A DNA stretch of 64,000 bases from Tragulus kanchil (taxonomy: Eukaryota > Chordata > Mammalia > Artiodactyla > Tragulidae): NCBI GenBank assembly GCA_022376925.1, contig JAIOJX010000002.1:136224831-136288830 (forward strand). The letters run 5' to 3'. Below are positions 44,561 to 55,248 of this stretch, piece after piece. Every line of letters begins with the position of its first letter. Positions within the stretch are counted from its first letter, which is position 1. The notes under the pieces were generated by a model. That model was not told the DNA's origin and did no database searches. It saw nothing but the letters and a program-made list of their open reading frames with translations. The position numbers and the translations under genes were made by a program.

Positions 44561-44984
44561 ACTGCCCCTCCCAATAAAACTTTCTTTACATAAACAGATA
44601 GCTAATTGGGTCTGGCCAACAAGCCATAGCTCACCAATCCCTGGTTTAGAGCATGCTTCTTTATATCTCACCATGTCCAAAGGTCATGTGTAATCATGTT
44701 GATATCTGGACCCATCAGAAATCCTGAGTGTGTTCTGGAGTGAGGTCCAGACAGCAGTACTTTAAAAAATGTTTTAAGATAACTTACCATACAGCTTGGG
44801 ATTAAAATGAGTGGGCTTAGAGTTGTGATTTTCACTTGGGTACACACTAGAATCATCTCTGTGTATGAAGAATACTTACGCCTGGCACCATCCTCGGAGA
44901 TACTGACTTGATTGGTCTAGAGGTGGTTTTCTGGATCAGAACTTTTTAAAGCTTCCCAAGTGACTCTACTGTAAAGCCAGAGTT
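44561..44984. other. Unassigned sequence
   Basis: Nothing recognised. Confidence 0.35.
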
Positions 44985-45183
44985 GAGAGCCAAAGACCCT
45001 GATGTTGGGAAAGACTGAAGGCAGGGGAGAAGGGGGCGACAGAGGATGAGATGTTTGGGTGGCATCATGGACTCAATGGATATAACTTTGAGCAAGCTCT
45101 GAGAGATAGTGATGGACAGGGAGTCCTGGTGTGCTGCAGTCCATGGAGTCACAAAGAGTCAGACACAATTTAGTGACTGAACA
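44985..45183 (+). mobile_element. BovB (RTE) 3' end
   Basis: Plus strand: 'gttgggaaagactgaaggca', 'gaggatgagatgtttgggtg', 'gtgctgcagtccatggagtc', 'tttagtgactgaaca'. Confidence 0.8.
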
Positions 45184-45274
45184 AGTCCAGAGGGCAGGAC
45201 AAGCACAAGCAATTACAATCCTGTGCAATAACTGTCTGACAGGAGTGATTTCAGCAAGTGAGTATTCACTATTT

Positions 45275-45420
45275 GAATTAACACACAGTGTTTGTTGTAT
45301 GCTAGCTAGGGTTCTAAGTGTTTACAGACATTAGCTCACTGAATTTTTGTGATGTTTTCTAAGGTTAGTACTAACAACTCCACTCAATCGTTGAGGAAAA
45401 TGAGGCACTGAGAAATTAAT
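45275..45420 (-). mobile_element. MIR-type SINE
   Basis: Reverse strand: 'agggttctaagtgtttacag', 'acattagctcactgaatttt', 'gttgaggaaaatgaggcac'. Confidence 0.5.
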
Positions 45421-46135
45421 TGGGAACAAAAGGAATGAAGGTGTTTTTGAAAAACTTCTAGGAAAAGGTGACATCTGAGCTGAGACCTGAAGAAGAGGCA
45501 TAGGAGAGCCAGGTCAATATGGGGTGGAGGGGGGCAGCAGTGTGAGGAGTATATCTCAGACATAGCCTGTGCCACAGCCTGGAGCTGAGGACAGTGTGGC
45601 ATCTTTGGCAAGTAAGTTAGGTGACTTGGGATGTAGAATGTGTTCTATTCTCAGAGTCCTCAACAAGAATTGTTGTTTTTTTTTTTTTTAAATTTTTAAA
45701 TTTGAAAGATAATTGCTTTATAGAATTTTGTTGTTTTCTGTCAAATGTCAGCATGAATCAGCCATTGAGGTACATATGTCCCCTCCCTCTTGAAGATGGG
45801 AGGGAGGTTCAAAGAGCTGTTTTTTTTTTTTTTCAGTGCAAGATGAATTAGTTCTAGAGATCTGCTATGCCGTATATTGTCTATAATCAGCAATAGCGTA
45901 TTGTGCACTTAAAACTCTGTTAAAATGGAAATCTCATGCTCATGGTTCTGACCCCATGCATACAAGATTTGAAAAGGTTGCTTGAATGTACACTGAAATC
46001 AGTGGCACAGTGGCAGATTTTGGAATGGAGAGCAAAATGGTACACCAGGATAGTGAGAAAAGAGGGTGATTAGGGATGAGTGGGCAAGCCTGGTGTGAAG
46101 GTAGGGAGAGTCACTTCTGGGCCTCATTTTTGATG
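45421..46135 (-). mobile_element. L2-like fossil split by an L1 fragment
   Basis: Antisense L2-type landmarks: 'ggaaaaggtgacatctgagc', 'gagacctgaagaagaggca', 'cacagcctggagctgagg', then after the L1 fragment 'gatgagtgggcaagcctgg'. Very old. Confidence 0.4.
45672..45805 (-). mobile_element. L1 3' UTR fragment
   Basis: Reverse strand: T-run, 'agataattgctttatagaat', 'ttgttgttttctgtcaaatg', 'agcatgaatcagccattgag'. Confidence 0.55.
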
Positions 46136-46340
46136 CCTCTCTCTTTTTCCCTACTCAACCCAACAAATAACCATGTCTTATAAATTCCATTTTATAACAT
46201 TTAATTTATCTACTTTCTATTTACCCTGCTACCACCCTAGTCCATGCCACCATTTTGTCCCCCCTTTGCCACTATGGTAACCAACCAACGTCTACTTTTG
46301 ACCCTCTTCAAACCATTATCCACACTGTAGTTGACCTTTT

Positions 46341-46619
46341 TTTTTTTTATTTTAAATTTTTGGCCTCTTTTATTGGTTTTTCATTTATTTATTTTTCATC
46401 CATCTTTATTCTTTGGCCTGTGTGGGCCTCCCACTGCAGTGGCCTCTCTCGGTGCAGAGCACTGGCTCTGGGCGCATGCTCTCCAGAGTGCTGGCTCATA
46501 ATTGGACACATTGGTTCAGCCGCTCTATGGCACATGGGATCTTCCCAGGCCAGGGATCAAACTGGTGCCCCTTGCACTGTAAGGCAGACTTTTTACCCAC
46601 TGGACCACCAGGGAAGCCC
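46341..46619 (-). mobile_element. Novel tRNA-Glu SINE, GAGGCC-tail form, with 16-bp TSD
   Basis: Reverse strand: tail T-run, 'tttggcctcttttattggtt', 'gtgggcctcccactgcagtg', 'gcgcatgctctccagagtgc', head end 'ggaccaccagggaagcccc'. Flanked by 'ctgtagttgacctttt' (46325-46340) and 'ctgtagttaacctttt' (46620-46635), one mismatch. A clear retroposition. Confidence 0.9.
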
Positions 46620-46639
46620 CTGTAGTTAACCTTTTTAAA

Positions 46640-47460
46640 CTTATGCATCTTATCACAGTTAAAGACCTTTCAATGACTTTCCATTGCTGGTAGAATAAAA
46701 TCTACCTCCAAAATTGTATGTATGTTCAAAGCAGTTGATGTTCCTCCTCCTAGAAAAGGATTCTACTTCCTGCCTCTGATGATAAACTTGGTCATGTGAC
46801 TTGAACAGAGCCTTCCCCCTCCCCATCCCCATGCAAGAGGATTATATATTCCTTCCTACTGAACACAAAAGTAACTTGCTATGGCTAGTAGAATGAGGGC
46901 CAAAAGGATGTGTGTTATTTCTAAGCAGAAGGCGTAAGAGCTCTTTCTCTCTACTCTTTTTTTTTCATAAGGCTGGCATTGGCCCAGATAAAGGCTGATC
47001 CTTCAAGCATGAAGGCAACGTGAAGACAAGACCCACAGTAGACATATAACATGAGTTGGAAATAGATTGCCGTTGTAAGCCATTGATATTTATTACTACG
47101 GCAAAACTTAATGTGGTCTGTAAGGCTCTGAATGATTTAATGGTTTGGTCCAAGTTCTCGAGCATGTCTCTCAAACATTTCCCCCTTTACCTGAGTAACT
47201 GCTATTTTTCTTCAAGATCCCAGCTTAAATGTCACTCCCCTCAGAAAAGTCTGTTTTAACTCCCTGTCCCTCCCCCAACACAGGACTAATTTAGATCACC
47301 TATTATTCTACCTCATAACATCTTGTTCATTTCTTTCATATCACTCAAACACAGTCTGTAATATTTTTTGAACATGAGTATCTGCTTACCTCAGATGTAA
47401 GTTCAGAGGAGACAGAAATTATGTCCATGTGCCTGCTTACTAAGAATAAATTTGAAAAGA
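46640..47460 (+). mobile_element. L2-like fossil with an older LTR-like insert
   Basis: L2-type 3' region on the plus strand: 'aatgactttccattgctggt', 'gaataaaatctacctcc', then after an insert of about 350 bp 'ggtctgtaaggctctgaatg', 'cccagcttaaatgtcactcc', 'cagtctgtaatattttttga'. The insert (about 46735-47115, 'cttggtcatgtgacttga' to 'gtaagccattgatatttatt') looks LTR-like. Duplicate at 47747-48590. Confidence 0.45.
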
Positions 47461-47465
47461 AATAT

Positions 47466-47725
47466 TGGCCTCTTTTATTGGTTTTTCATTTATTTATTTT
47501 TCATCCATCTTTATTCTTTGGCCTGTGTGGGCCTCCCACTGCAGTGGCCTCTCTCGGTGCAGAGCACTGGCTCTGGGCGCATGCTCTCCAGAGTGCTGGC
47601 TCATAATTGGACACATTGGTTCAGCCGCTCTATGGCACATGGGATCTTCCCAGGCCAGGGATCAAACTGGTGCCCCTTGCACTGTAAGGCAGACTTTTTA
47701 CCCACTGGACCACCAGGGAAGCCCC
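47466..47725 (-). mobile_element. Novel SINE, duplicate copy
   Basis: Copy of 46341-46619 lacking its left tail, because duplication copy 2 starts inside the element. Confidence 0.85.
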
Positions 47726-47746
47726 TGTAGTTAACCTTTTTAAACT

Positions 47747-48590
47747 TATGCATCTTATCACAGTTAAAGACCTTTCAATGACTTTCCATTGCTGGTAGAA
47801 TAAAATCTACCTCCAAAATTGTATGTATGTTCAAAGCAGTTGATGTTCCTCCTCCCTAGAAAAGGATTCTACTTCCCTGCCTCTGATGATAAACTTGGTC
47901 ATGTGACTTGAACAGAGCCTTCCCCCTCCCCATCCCCATGCAAGAGGATTATATATTCCTTCCTACTGAACACAAAAGTAACTTGCTATGGCTAGTAGAA
48001 TGAGGGTCAAAAGGATGTGTGTTATTTCTAAGCAGAAGGCGTAAGAGCTCTTTCTCTCTACTCTTTTTTTTTCATAAGGCTGGCATTGGCCCAGATAAAG
48101 GCTGATCCTTCAAGCATGAAGGCAACGTGAAGACAAGACCCACAGTAGACATATAACATGAGTTGGAAATAGATTGCCGTTGTAAGCCATTGATATTTAT
48201 TACTACGGCAAAACTTAATGTGGTCTGTAAGGCTCTGAATGATTTAATGGTTTGGTCCAAGTTCTCGAGCATGTCTCTCAAACATTTCCCCCTTTACCTG
48301 AGTAACTGCTATTTTTCTTCAAGATCCCAGCTTAAATGTCACTCCCCTCAGAAAAGTCTGTTTTAACTCCCTGTCCCTCCCCCAACACAGGACTAATTTA
48401 GATCACCTATTATTCTACCTCATAACATCTTGTTCATTTCTTTCATATCACTCAAACACAGTCTGTAATATTTTTTGAACATGAGTATCTGCTTACCTCA
48501 GGAGAATGTAAGTTCAGAGGAGACAGAAATTATGTCCATGTGCCTGCTATACAGTAAGAACTCAATATTTTTTGATCAAGTAGGCAAATC
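47747..48590 (+). mobile_element. L2-like fossil, duplicate copy
   Basis: Copy of 46640-47460. Its end is better preserved: 'gagaatgtaagttcagagga', 'tgcctgctatacagtaagaa', the usual L2 3' terminus. Confidence 0.45.
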
Positions 48591-48750
48591 AGAGTTCAGA
48601 CCACAAATGAGTGAAGAAGCCAGAGACAGTCCTAGGTATCAAATGTGGAGAGATGGGTGGAAAGAAAGAAATGGATCCAGTGCAAACAGGATCAAGTGAG
48701 GAGAAAAGTGTTATGCACGGAGAGGTGACCACAGGCAAAAGGTCATGGGC

Positions 48751-48751
48751 A

Positions 48752-48782
<31 letters not shown>

Positions 48783-48797
48783 CGTGTGTGTGTGTGT
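48751..48797. repeat. (GT)n microsatellite, 47 bp
   Basis: GT repeat with two GC interruptions. The duplicate at 49882-49938 is 57 bp. Confidence 0.95.
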
Positions 48798-48869
48798 AAC
48801 TGAAGAGGATCCCAGGAGGCCTTCCCAGAACAGACCCTCCACCCATATCCTCTGCCTGCCTATTGTATG

Positions 48870-49378
48870 TAGAAAATCTGTAGTCAAAGAATAAATTTCA
48901 TCAGACAGGTAGAAAATACAGAAAGAAAGAAAGAAAAAGAGTCAAACAAGACAAAATAACACTTTAGCCATTAAATAAAGTTAAGGATCCTTAGTTCCTC
49001 CTCAAGGGCTATAGAGAATGTTCTAAGCCATGTACTTTGAGCTGTTTTGTGAATACTGAAATCCCAAACCAGGTGGGAGAAGTTAACTATATGCTGCCCA
49101 GAAGCACATAGACCCCAGACCGTTGGAACCAGGAGATTGATGACGTTGACTCCCAATGACCTCACCACCAACCAATCAGAAGAATGTCCTGCTCCTTGAA
49201 CACTCTGTGACTCCTCACTGTCCCCATCCAGGGTGGAACACATAGTTTTGAAGGCATGAGCCTGCTGTGGTCCCCTTTACCTGGCATAGCAGTAAAGTCT
49301 TTACTGCTTCCCCCGAAACTCTGTCTCCATGTTTCTGTTTGGCACCAGTAAACAGCAGTCAAGTTTCTGCAACAAAGG
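48870..49378 (+). mobile_element. ERV LTR-like fragment (uncertain)
   Basis: The region 'ccaaccaatcagaagaatg', then a polyadenylation-like 'gcagtaaagtcttt', then 'gaaactctgtctccatgttt', 'ctgtttggcaccagtaaaca', ending 'tttctgcaaca', has the U3-R-U5 order of a gamma-type (ERV1) LTR. There is no internal retroviral sequence beside it. Approximate ends. Duplicate at about 50011-50519. Confidence 0.45.
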
Positions 49379-49403
49379 GGCCTCTTATAAGATGTCAGTT
49401 CCT

Positions 49404-49613
49404 GGACTTCCCTGCTGGTCCAGTGGTTAAGAATCCACCTTCCAACACAGGGGACACAGGTTCGATTCCCAGTCTGGGAAGATTCCACATGCTGTGGGGG
49501 CAACTAAGCCCATAGGCCACAACTGCTGAGCTGGCACTTTAGAGCACACGTGCCATGAGTTTAGCACCCATGTTTTGCAACAAGAGAAGTCACTGCAATG
49601 AAAAGCCCATGCA
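49404..49613 (+). mobile_element. CHR-2-like SINE, cut by junction
   Basis: Plus strand: 'ggacttccctgctggtccag', 'ggttcgattcccagtctggg' (good B box). It is truncated at the end of duplication copy 1. Confidence 0.8.
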
Positions 49614-49879
49614 CGTTAAGTTCTTACCTCAGGAGAATGTAAGTTCAGAGGAGACAGAAATGATGGCCATGTGCCTGCTATACAGTAAGAACGCAATATT
49701 TGCCGATCAAGTAGGCAAATCAGAGTTCAGACCACAAATGAGTGAAGAAGCCAGAGACAGTCCTAGGTATCAAATGTGGAGAGATGGGTGGAAAGAAAGA
49801 AATGGATCCAGTGCAAACAGGATCAAGTGAGGAGAAAAGTGTTATGCACGGAGAGGTGACCACAGGCAAAAGGTCATGG

Positions 49880-49881
<2 letters not shown>

Positions 49882-49921
<40 letters not shown>

Positions 49922-49938
49922 CGTGTGTGTGTGTGTGT
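49882..49938. repeat. (GT)n microsatellite, 57 bp (duplicate)
   Basis: Same tract as 48751-48797, but 10 bp longer. Confidence 0.95.
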
Positions 49939-50010
49939 AACTGAAGAGGATCCCAGGAGGCCTTCCCAGAACAGACCCTCCACCCATATCCTCTGCCTGC
50001 CTATTGTATG

Positions 50011-50519
50011 TAGAAAATCTGTAGTCAAAGAATAAATTTCATCAGACAGGTAGAAAATACAGAAAGAAAGAAAGAAAAAGAGTCAAACAAGACAAAATAA
50101 CACTTTAGCCATTAAATAAAGTTAAGGATCCTTAGTTCCTCCTCAAGGGCTATAGAGAATGTTCTAAGCCATGTACTTTGAGCTGTTTTGTGAATACTGA
50201 AATCCCAAACCAGGTGGGAGAAGTTAACTATATGCTGCCCAGAAGCACATAGACCCCAGACCGTTGGAACCAGGAGATTGATGACGTTGACTCCCAATGA
50301 CCTCACCACCAACCAATCAGAAGAATGTCCTGCTCCTTGAACACTCTGTGACTCCTCACTGTCCCCATCCAGGGTGGAACACATAGTTTTGAAGGCATGA
50401 GCCTGCTGTGGTCCCCTTTACCTGGCATAGCAGTAAAGTCTTTACTGCTTCCCCCGAAACTCTGTCTCCATGTTTCTGTTTGGCACCAGTAAACAGCAGT
50501 CAAGTTTCTGCAACAAAGG
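50011..50519 (+). mobile_element. ERV LTR-like fragment, duplicate copy
   Basis: Copy of 48870-49378 through duplication 14. No coding sequence. Confidence 0.45.
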
Positions 50520-50544
50520 GGCCTCTTATAAGATGTCAGTTCCT

Positions 50545-50844
50545 GGACTTCCCTGCTGGTCCAGTGGTTAAGAATCCACCTTCCAACACAGGGGACACAG
50601 GTTCGATTCCCAGTCTGGGAAGATTCCACATGCTGTGGGGGCAACTAAGCCCATAGGCCACAACTGCTGAGCTGGCACTTTAGAGCACACGTGCTGAAGC
50701 TACTGAGTTTAGCACCCATGTTTTGCAACAAGAGAAGTCACTGCAATGAAAAGCCCATGCACTGAAACTAGAGAGTAGCCCCCACTCACCCTCAAGCAGC
50801 AACAAAGACCCCGAACAGCCATAAATACATAAATAAAATTAAAA
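50545..50844 (+). mobile_element. CHR-2-like SINE
   Basis: Plus strand, full: head at 50545, 'tgctgaagctactgagttta', 'gagaagtcactgcaatgaaa', 'ctagagagtagcccccactc', 'ccccgaacagccataaatac'. About 300 bp. Duplicate at 51691-51990. Confidence 0.8.
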
Positions 50845-51137
50845 GAGGTGCCAGTTTCCATTTCTACAGGAAGGGAGGTGTTCAGGGCAAAGAATAGACT
50901 TGTATGCTGACCCAATGTTATGTCTTTCCCCTTTCCTCTTCTCATTTTGTGATTTCTCATTTCAGCACCTTGCTGAGCATCTTCTAGATGTTGGGTATCA
51001 TTGGGAAGTCCATTAGGGATGCAGTTACCAAAGAATTTAATTCTTAGTTTCATACACGTACCTAATTGGAGGAGACGGGACATGAAAGTGTTGGCACTTT
51101 TAAGAGTGATAGATGAATCCTTCAAAAGAGAAATTCA

Positions 51138-51371
51138 GGGACTTGCTTGGTGGTCCATTGTTTAAGAATCCACCTGCCTTGGGGCAACTGAGCCCACCTG
51201 CCACACCCACTCAAGTCTGTGTGCCCTAGAGCCTGTGCTCTGCAATGAGAGAAGCCTCTGCCGTAAGAGCCCCAAGCACCACAACTAGAGAGTAGCCCGG
51301 CTCACTGCAGATAGAGAAAGCCCACGCACGGCAATGAAGATTCAGCACAGCCAAAAATACATAAATAAATG
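51138..51371 (+). mobile_element. CHR-2-like SINE
   Basis: Plus strand: 'gggacttgcttggtggtcca', then a deletion of the B-box region, 'ccctagagcctgtgctctgc', 'gaagattcagcacagcc', AAATA tail. Duplicate at 52284-52518. Confidence 0.8.
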
Positions 51372-51552
51372 GATTCAGAGGCCAAGGGACATTCCATAGA
51401 GAAACACAGCCATCTTTACCTTTCCTGCCTCGGCTTCTTCTACTCTTTCTGTTTGGAATGGTCTTGGCTTGTCCAAATTATACCCATTCTTCAACACCTC
51501 AACTCAGGAGGTACTTTACTTAATAGAAGCATAATCCTGTGATCAAGGAATT

Positions 51553-51646
51553 TCTTTTTATTTCTTAATTTATTTTTATTTTGCTTTTACAGAGTTTTGT
51601 TGTTTACTGCTTTACATAAACCTGATTCAGCCATAGGTATACACAT
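51553..51646 (-). mobile_element. L1 3' UTR, cut by junction
   Basis: First, truncated appearance of the L1 at 52702-53317. Confidence 0.6.
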
Positions 51647-51690
51647 CAAGTTTCTGCAACAAAGGGGCCTCTTATAAGATGTCAGTTCCT

Positions 51691-51990
51691 GGACTTCCCT
51701 GCTGGTCCAGTGGTTAAGAATCCACCTTCCAACACAGGGGACACAGGTTCGATTCCCAGTCTGGGAAGATTCCACATGCTGTGGGGGCAACTAAGCCCAT
51801 AGGCCACAACTGCTGAGCTGGCACTTTAGAGCACACGTGCTGAAGCTACTGAGTTTAGCACCCATGTTTTGCAACAAGAGAAGTCACTGCAATGAAAAGC
51901 CCATGCACTGAAACTAGAGAGTAGCCCCCACTCACCCTCAAGCAGCAACAAAGACCCCGAACAGCCATAAATACATAAATAAAATTAAAA
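51691..51990 (+). mobile_element. CHR-2-like SINE, duplicate copy
   Basis: Copy of 50545-50844 through duplication 15. Confidence 0.8.
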
Positions 51991-52283
51991 GAGGTGCCAG
52001 TTTCCATTTCTACAGGAAGGGAGGTGTTCAGGGCAAAGAATAGACTTGTATGCTGACCCAATGTTATGTCTTTCCCCTTTCCTCTTCTCATTTTGTGATT
52101 TCTCATTTCAGCACCTTGCTGAGCATCTTCTAGATGTTGGGTATCATTGGGAAGTCCATTAGGGATGCAGTTACCAAAGAATTTAATTCTTAGTTTCATA
52201 CACGTACCTAATTGGAGGAGACGGGACATGAAAGTGTTGGCACTTTTAAGAGTGATAGATGAATCCTTCAAAAGAGAAATTCA

Positions 52284-52518
52284 GGGACTTGCTTGGTGGT
52301 CCATTGTTTAAGAATCCACCTGCCTTGGGGCAACTGAGCCCACCTGCCACACCCACTCAAGTCTGTGTGCCCTAGAGCCTGTGCTCTGCAATGAGAGAAG
52401 CCTCTGCCGTAAGAGCCCCAAGCACCACAACTAGAGAGTAGCCCCGGCTCACTGCAGATAGAGAAAGCCCACGCACGGCAATGAAGATTCAGCACAGCCA
52501 AAAATACATAAATAAATG
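52284..52518 (+). mobile_element. CHR-2-like SINE, duplicate copy
   Basis: Copy of 51138-51371. Confidence 0.8.
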
Positions 52519-52701
52519 GATTCAGAGGCCAAGGGACATTCCATAGAGAAACACAGCCATCTTTACCTTTCCTGCCTCGGCTTCTTCTACTCTTTCTGTT
52601 TGGAATGGTCTTGGCTTGTCCAAATTATACCCATTCTTCAACACCTCAACTCAGGAGGTACTTTACTTAATAGAAGCATAATCCTGTGATCAAGGAATTT
52701 C

Positions 52702-53317
52702 TTTTTTTTATTTCTTAATTTATTTTTATTTTGCTTTTACAGAGTTTTGTTGTTTACTGCTTTACATAAACCTGAATCAGTCATAGGTATACACATGACC
52801 CCTCCTACTTATTTTTTATGGCCACTTCTATTGGTCTTTCATTTATTTCCATCTTTGTTTTTTGGCCCGTGTGGGCCTTCCATCGCAGTGGCCTCTCTTG
52901 TTGCAGGGCACCCGCTCTGGGCACATGAGCTCTAGAGCTCTGGCTTGGTAGTTGGACACATCGGTCCAGCCGCTCTGTGGCACGTGGGATCCTCCCAGGC
53001 CATGGATGGAACTGGCGCCCCTTGCACTGCAAGGCGGTGTCCTTACCCACTGGACCACCAGGGGAGCCTCCAGACCCCTCCTACTTGAACTTCCCTCCGA
53101 TCTCCCTCCCCTTCCCACCCCTCCAGGCTGTTACATAGCCCCTGTGTATGTTCCCTTAGTCTGACAGCATGTTCACGTTGGTTGTCTCTTTTACATATGT
53201 TAGTGTATGTTTCCATGTTACTGTTTCCATACCTCTCACCCACTCCTCCCCCTGCCCCAGTGTCCATAGGTCCATTCTCTATGTCTGTTTCTCCATTGCT
53301 ACTCTGCTTATACATTT
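52702..53317 (-). mobile_element. L1 3' end hosting a novel SINE
   Basis: Reverse-strand artiodactyl L1 3' UTR: 'ttgcttttacagagttttgt', 'ttacataaacctgaatcagt', then after the SINE 'cccttcccacccctccaggc', 'acatatgttagtgtatgttt', 'agtgtccataggtccattct'. A target duplication like 'atcaagggaatttct' lies at about 52689 and 53318, with one G-run difference. Confidence 0.75.
52811..53072 (-). mobile_element. Novel tRNA-Glu SINE with 14-bp TSD
   Basis: Reverse strand: 'ggccacttctattggtcttt', 'tttggcccgtgtgggccttc', 'tctcttgttgcagggcaccc', head end 'ggaccaccaggggagcctc'. The C-rich 3' stretch is missing although the 'gaagtggcc' junction of that form is present. Exact duplication 'gacccctcctactt' at 52797-52810 and 53073-53086, inside the L1. 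Confidence 0.9.
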
Positions 53318-53357
53318 ATCAAGGGAATTTCTTTTTTTCGTCAAGGGAATTTCTTTA
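53318..53357. repeat. Short tandem copy of an L1 target site
   Basis: 'tcaagggaatttctttttttcg' type unit at 53319-53340 is followed at once by 'tcaagggaatttcttt' at 53341. With the left-hand site at 52689, the same target sequence occurs three times around one L1. Confidence 0.7.
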
Positions 53358-53635
53358 CTAACACTACCAATGATCTTGAAATGCTGTGGTCCAGGGTCAC
53401 TCAAGATAATGGTATTTCTGCCTAGGTCCTCTTCACTGCTATGTGAAGAATTACACGTGTTTTCATTGGCATGCTGCCAGTATCCACAGGGATGGAGAGA
53501 GCTAGGAGGGTATGGGTAGAGGGCTGATGCGATCAGTTACTTTCTTATTGCCTTGTGTTAAATCCCCAGACCAACACTTCCTTCTCTCCCCACGCCACCC
53601 TCACTGAGTTTTGATGGGTCTCTGTGCCTTTAGTA
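53358..53635. other. Unassigned sequence
   Basis: Nothing recognised. Confidence 0.35.
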
Positions 53636-53797
53636 TATTCTGCCTTATCTTCTGTGTTCAGGTTTTTCTTCCACTTTCCTTTAAGCTTCTGGTGGCAGGA
53701 ACCATGTCTGATTCACCTTTTTTTCCTCCCCATGGCTTAACAGAGGTCCTGTCACAGAGAATATATTTACTCAATAAATGTTTACAGAATTGAATTG
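53636..53797 (+). mobile_element. L2-like 3' end
   Basis: Plus strand: 'gcttctggtggcaggaacca', 'tgtctgattcacc', 'aggtcctgtcacagagaata', 'tactcaataaatgtttac', the usual L2 terminus. Confidence 0.6.
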
Positions 53798-54946
53798 TGG
53801 GGGAATACCTCTGCTCCCCAGGGCACTATGAAATCAGGTTCATTCTTTTCTAACATCATGAAAATATACCATCATAACATTATCATTGATTCAGATAATC
53901 CATCTCCAGGATTTTATCTATTACAATTTTAAAAATTTTAGTCAAAGGAATAAACATACATACTAATGAGTCATAAGATAGACACACTTATTGACAGAAA
54001 CAAACAGCTTTCCACCCTACCTGCAGTCTTCTCTCCAGAAGTAGCTTTATTTCTGTTTGTTGCTACCAGAACTCTAAATAATACACTTAACACCTCTATT
54101 TTTTGACTTATTGACTGCCGGTAAGTTTTATCTCTTTTTTTTTCTATGAAAGATGAGAATTTAGTTTAGGTAAATAACACTGCCCCTTCTCTGATGGTTA
54201 GTCACTTGCTTTTAGTTCCTTAAAAATTACCTTTGTCACTTTCTATAATATAGCTTAAATAGTCTTCTCTATCTTCCCATTTCTTATTTCATCAATATTA
54301 TTTTCCTTAATTTTTTTGTGAGATGAAGACATTAGTGTTTCCTATCCTTTTTCCTTCTGTCCCAACTTATCTTTCTGACTGCTACCCTATTGTTTTCATC
54401 GGCTAACACCTGCATCTTATTCTTCAAATACGGTCAAGTTCTTTGCCAATAGGTTGGCACTAGAAGCTAAACATAAACTAGCATCCTCATTATTACAATG
54501 ATGTTATTATCATTCATGCCTGGACAGAAGGTTGACCTGCACCTGCATTTTTTTGCCTGTCCATCTAAAGCCACGGTTTTTGGATCACTCGAATAAGAAG
54601 GAAAAAAGCATCAAGTTGAAAAGGCTTTATATTCTAACATCAGTTTGTTTAAAATCATGCCACATTTAATTAGTTTGATATTGATACTATGACTTTCTTG
54701 TAATTTTTATAGCATGGAGTTTCTAACTGTACCTTTAACTTGTTGCCCAAAGCATGATGTTCATTTTTGCATCTTCAGCTTTTTAATTTTGTCAATTAAA
54801 TCATTACCAGTGTATTTCTTTGGTACACTCCCTCTTCTAACACCTCTTGAAAGGAATTGGATGTGGGAGGTTAGAGGGTACTCTGCCTACCATATTGAGC
54901 CAGATGCTGCTCTCCTTTGAAATTTATATAATATGTATACTACTGT
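53798..54946. other. Unassigned AT-rich sequence
   Basis: About 1.15 kb without a recognised element. The 68-codon frame at 54714-54920 has a hydrophobic stretch but no family match. Confidence 0.4.
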
Positions 54947-55248
54947 GGACTTTTCTGGTGGTCCAGTGGTTGCAAACCTACCTGCCAATGTAGGGGACAG
55001 AGGTTTGAAACCTGATTTGGGAAGATCTCCCATGCTGTGGAGCAATGAAACCTGCCTGCCCCAACTACTGAACTTATGTGCTGCAACTACTGAAGCCCAT
55101 GAGCCTTAGAGCCTGTGCTTTGCAACAAGAGAAGTCACTGCAATGAGAAGCCTGTGCACTGCAACTAGAAAGGAGCCCCTGCTTGCTGAAACTAGAGAAA
55201 CACAGCAACAAAGATTCACCACAGCCAAAAATAAATAAATAAATAAAA
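54947..55248 (+). mobile_element. CHR-2-like SINE
   Basis: Plus strand: 'ggacttttctggtggtccag', 'ggggacagaggtttgaaacc', 'tactgaagcccatgagcctt', 'aagattcaccacagcc', (AAAT)n tail. About 300 bp. Confidence 0.8.

Larger units (their letters stand above)
46360..48590. repeat. Tandem ~1.1 kb duplication 13 (first of a chain)
   Basis: Bases 46360-47465 recur at 47466-~48590 (offset 1106-1107). Two one-base C-run differences (near 46749/47855) and one substitution (46901/48007). The last about 60 bases of copy 1 are a degraded version of 48535-48590. Confidence 0.9.
48491..50760. repeat. Tandem ~1.13 kb duplication 14 (second of a chain)
   Basis: Bases 48491-~49613 recur at 49622-50760. The offset is 1131 before and 1141 after the (GT)n tract, which is 10 bases longer in copy 2. 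The first 70 bases of copy 2 carry several base changes (near 49661, 49692-49704), and the last 40 bases of copy 1 have a deletion near 49554. Confidence 0.9.
50501..52796. repeat. Tandem ~1.15 kb duplication 15 (third of a chain)
   Basis: Bases 50501-51646 recur at 51647-52796 (offset 1146, later 1151 by T-run growth near 52704). It overlaps the end of duplication 14 by about 260 bases, so the CHR-2 head appears three times (49404, 50545, 51691). Confidence 0.9.

Noticed and set aside
48751..49938. CRISPR-like array
   Set aside because: The repeats are simple GT tracts and long direct duplications, without short regularly spaced repeats or spacers. The sequence is vertebrate.
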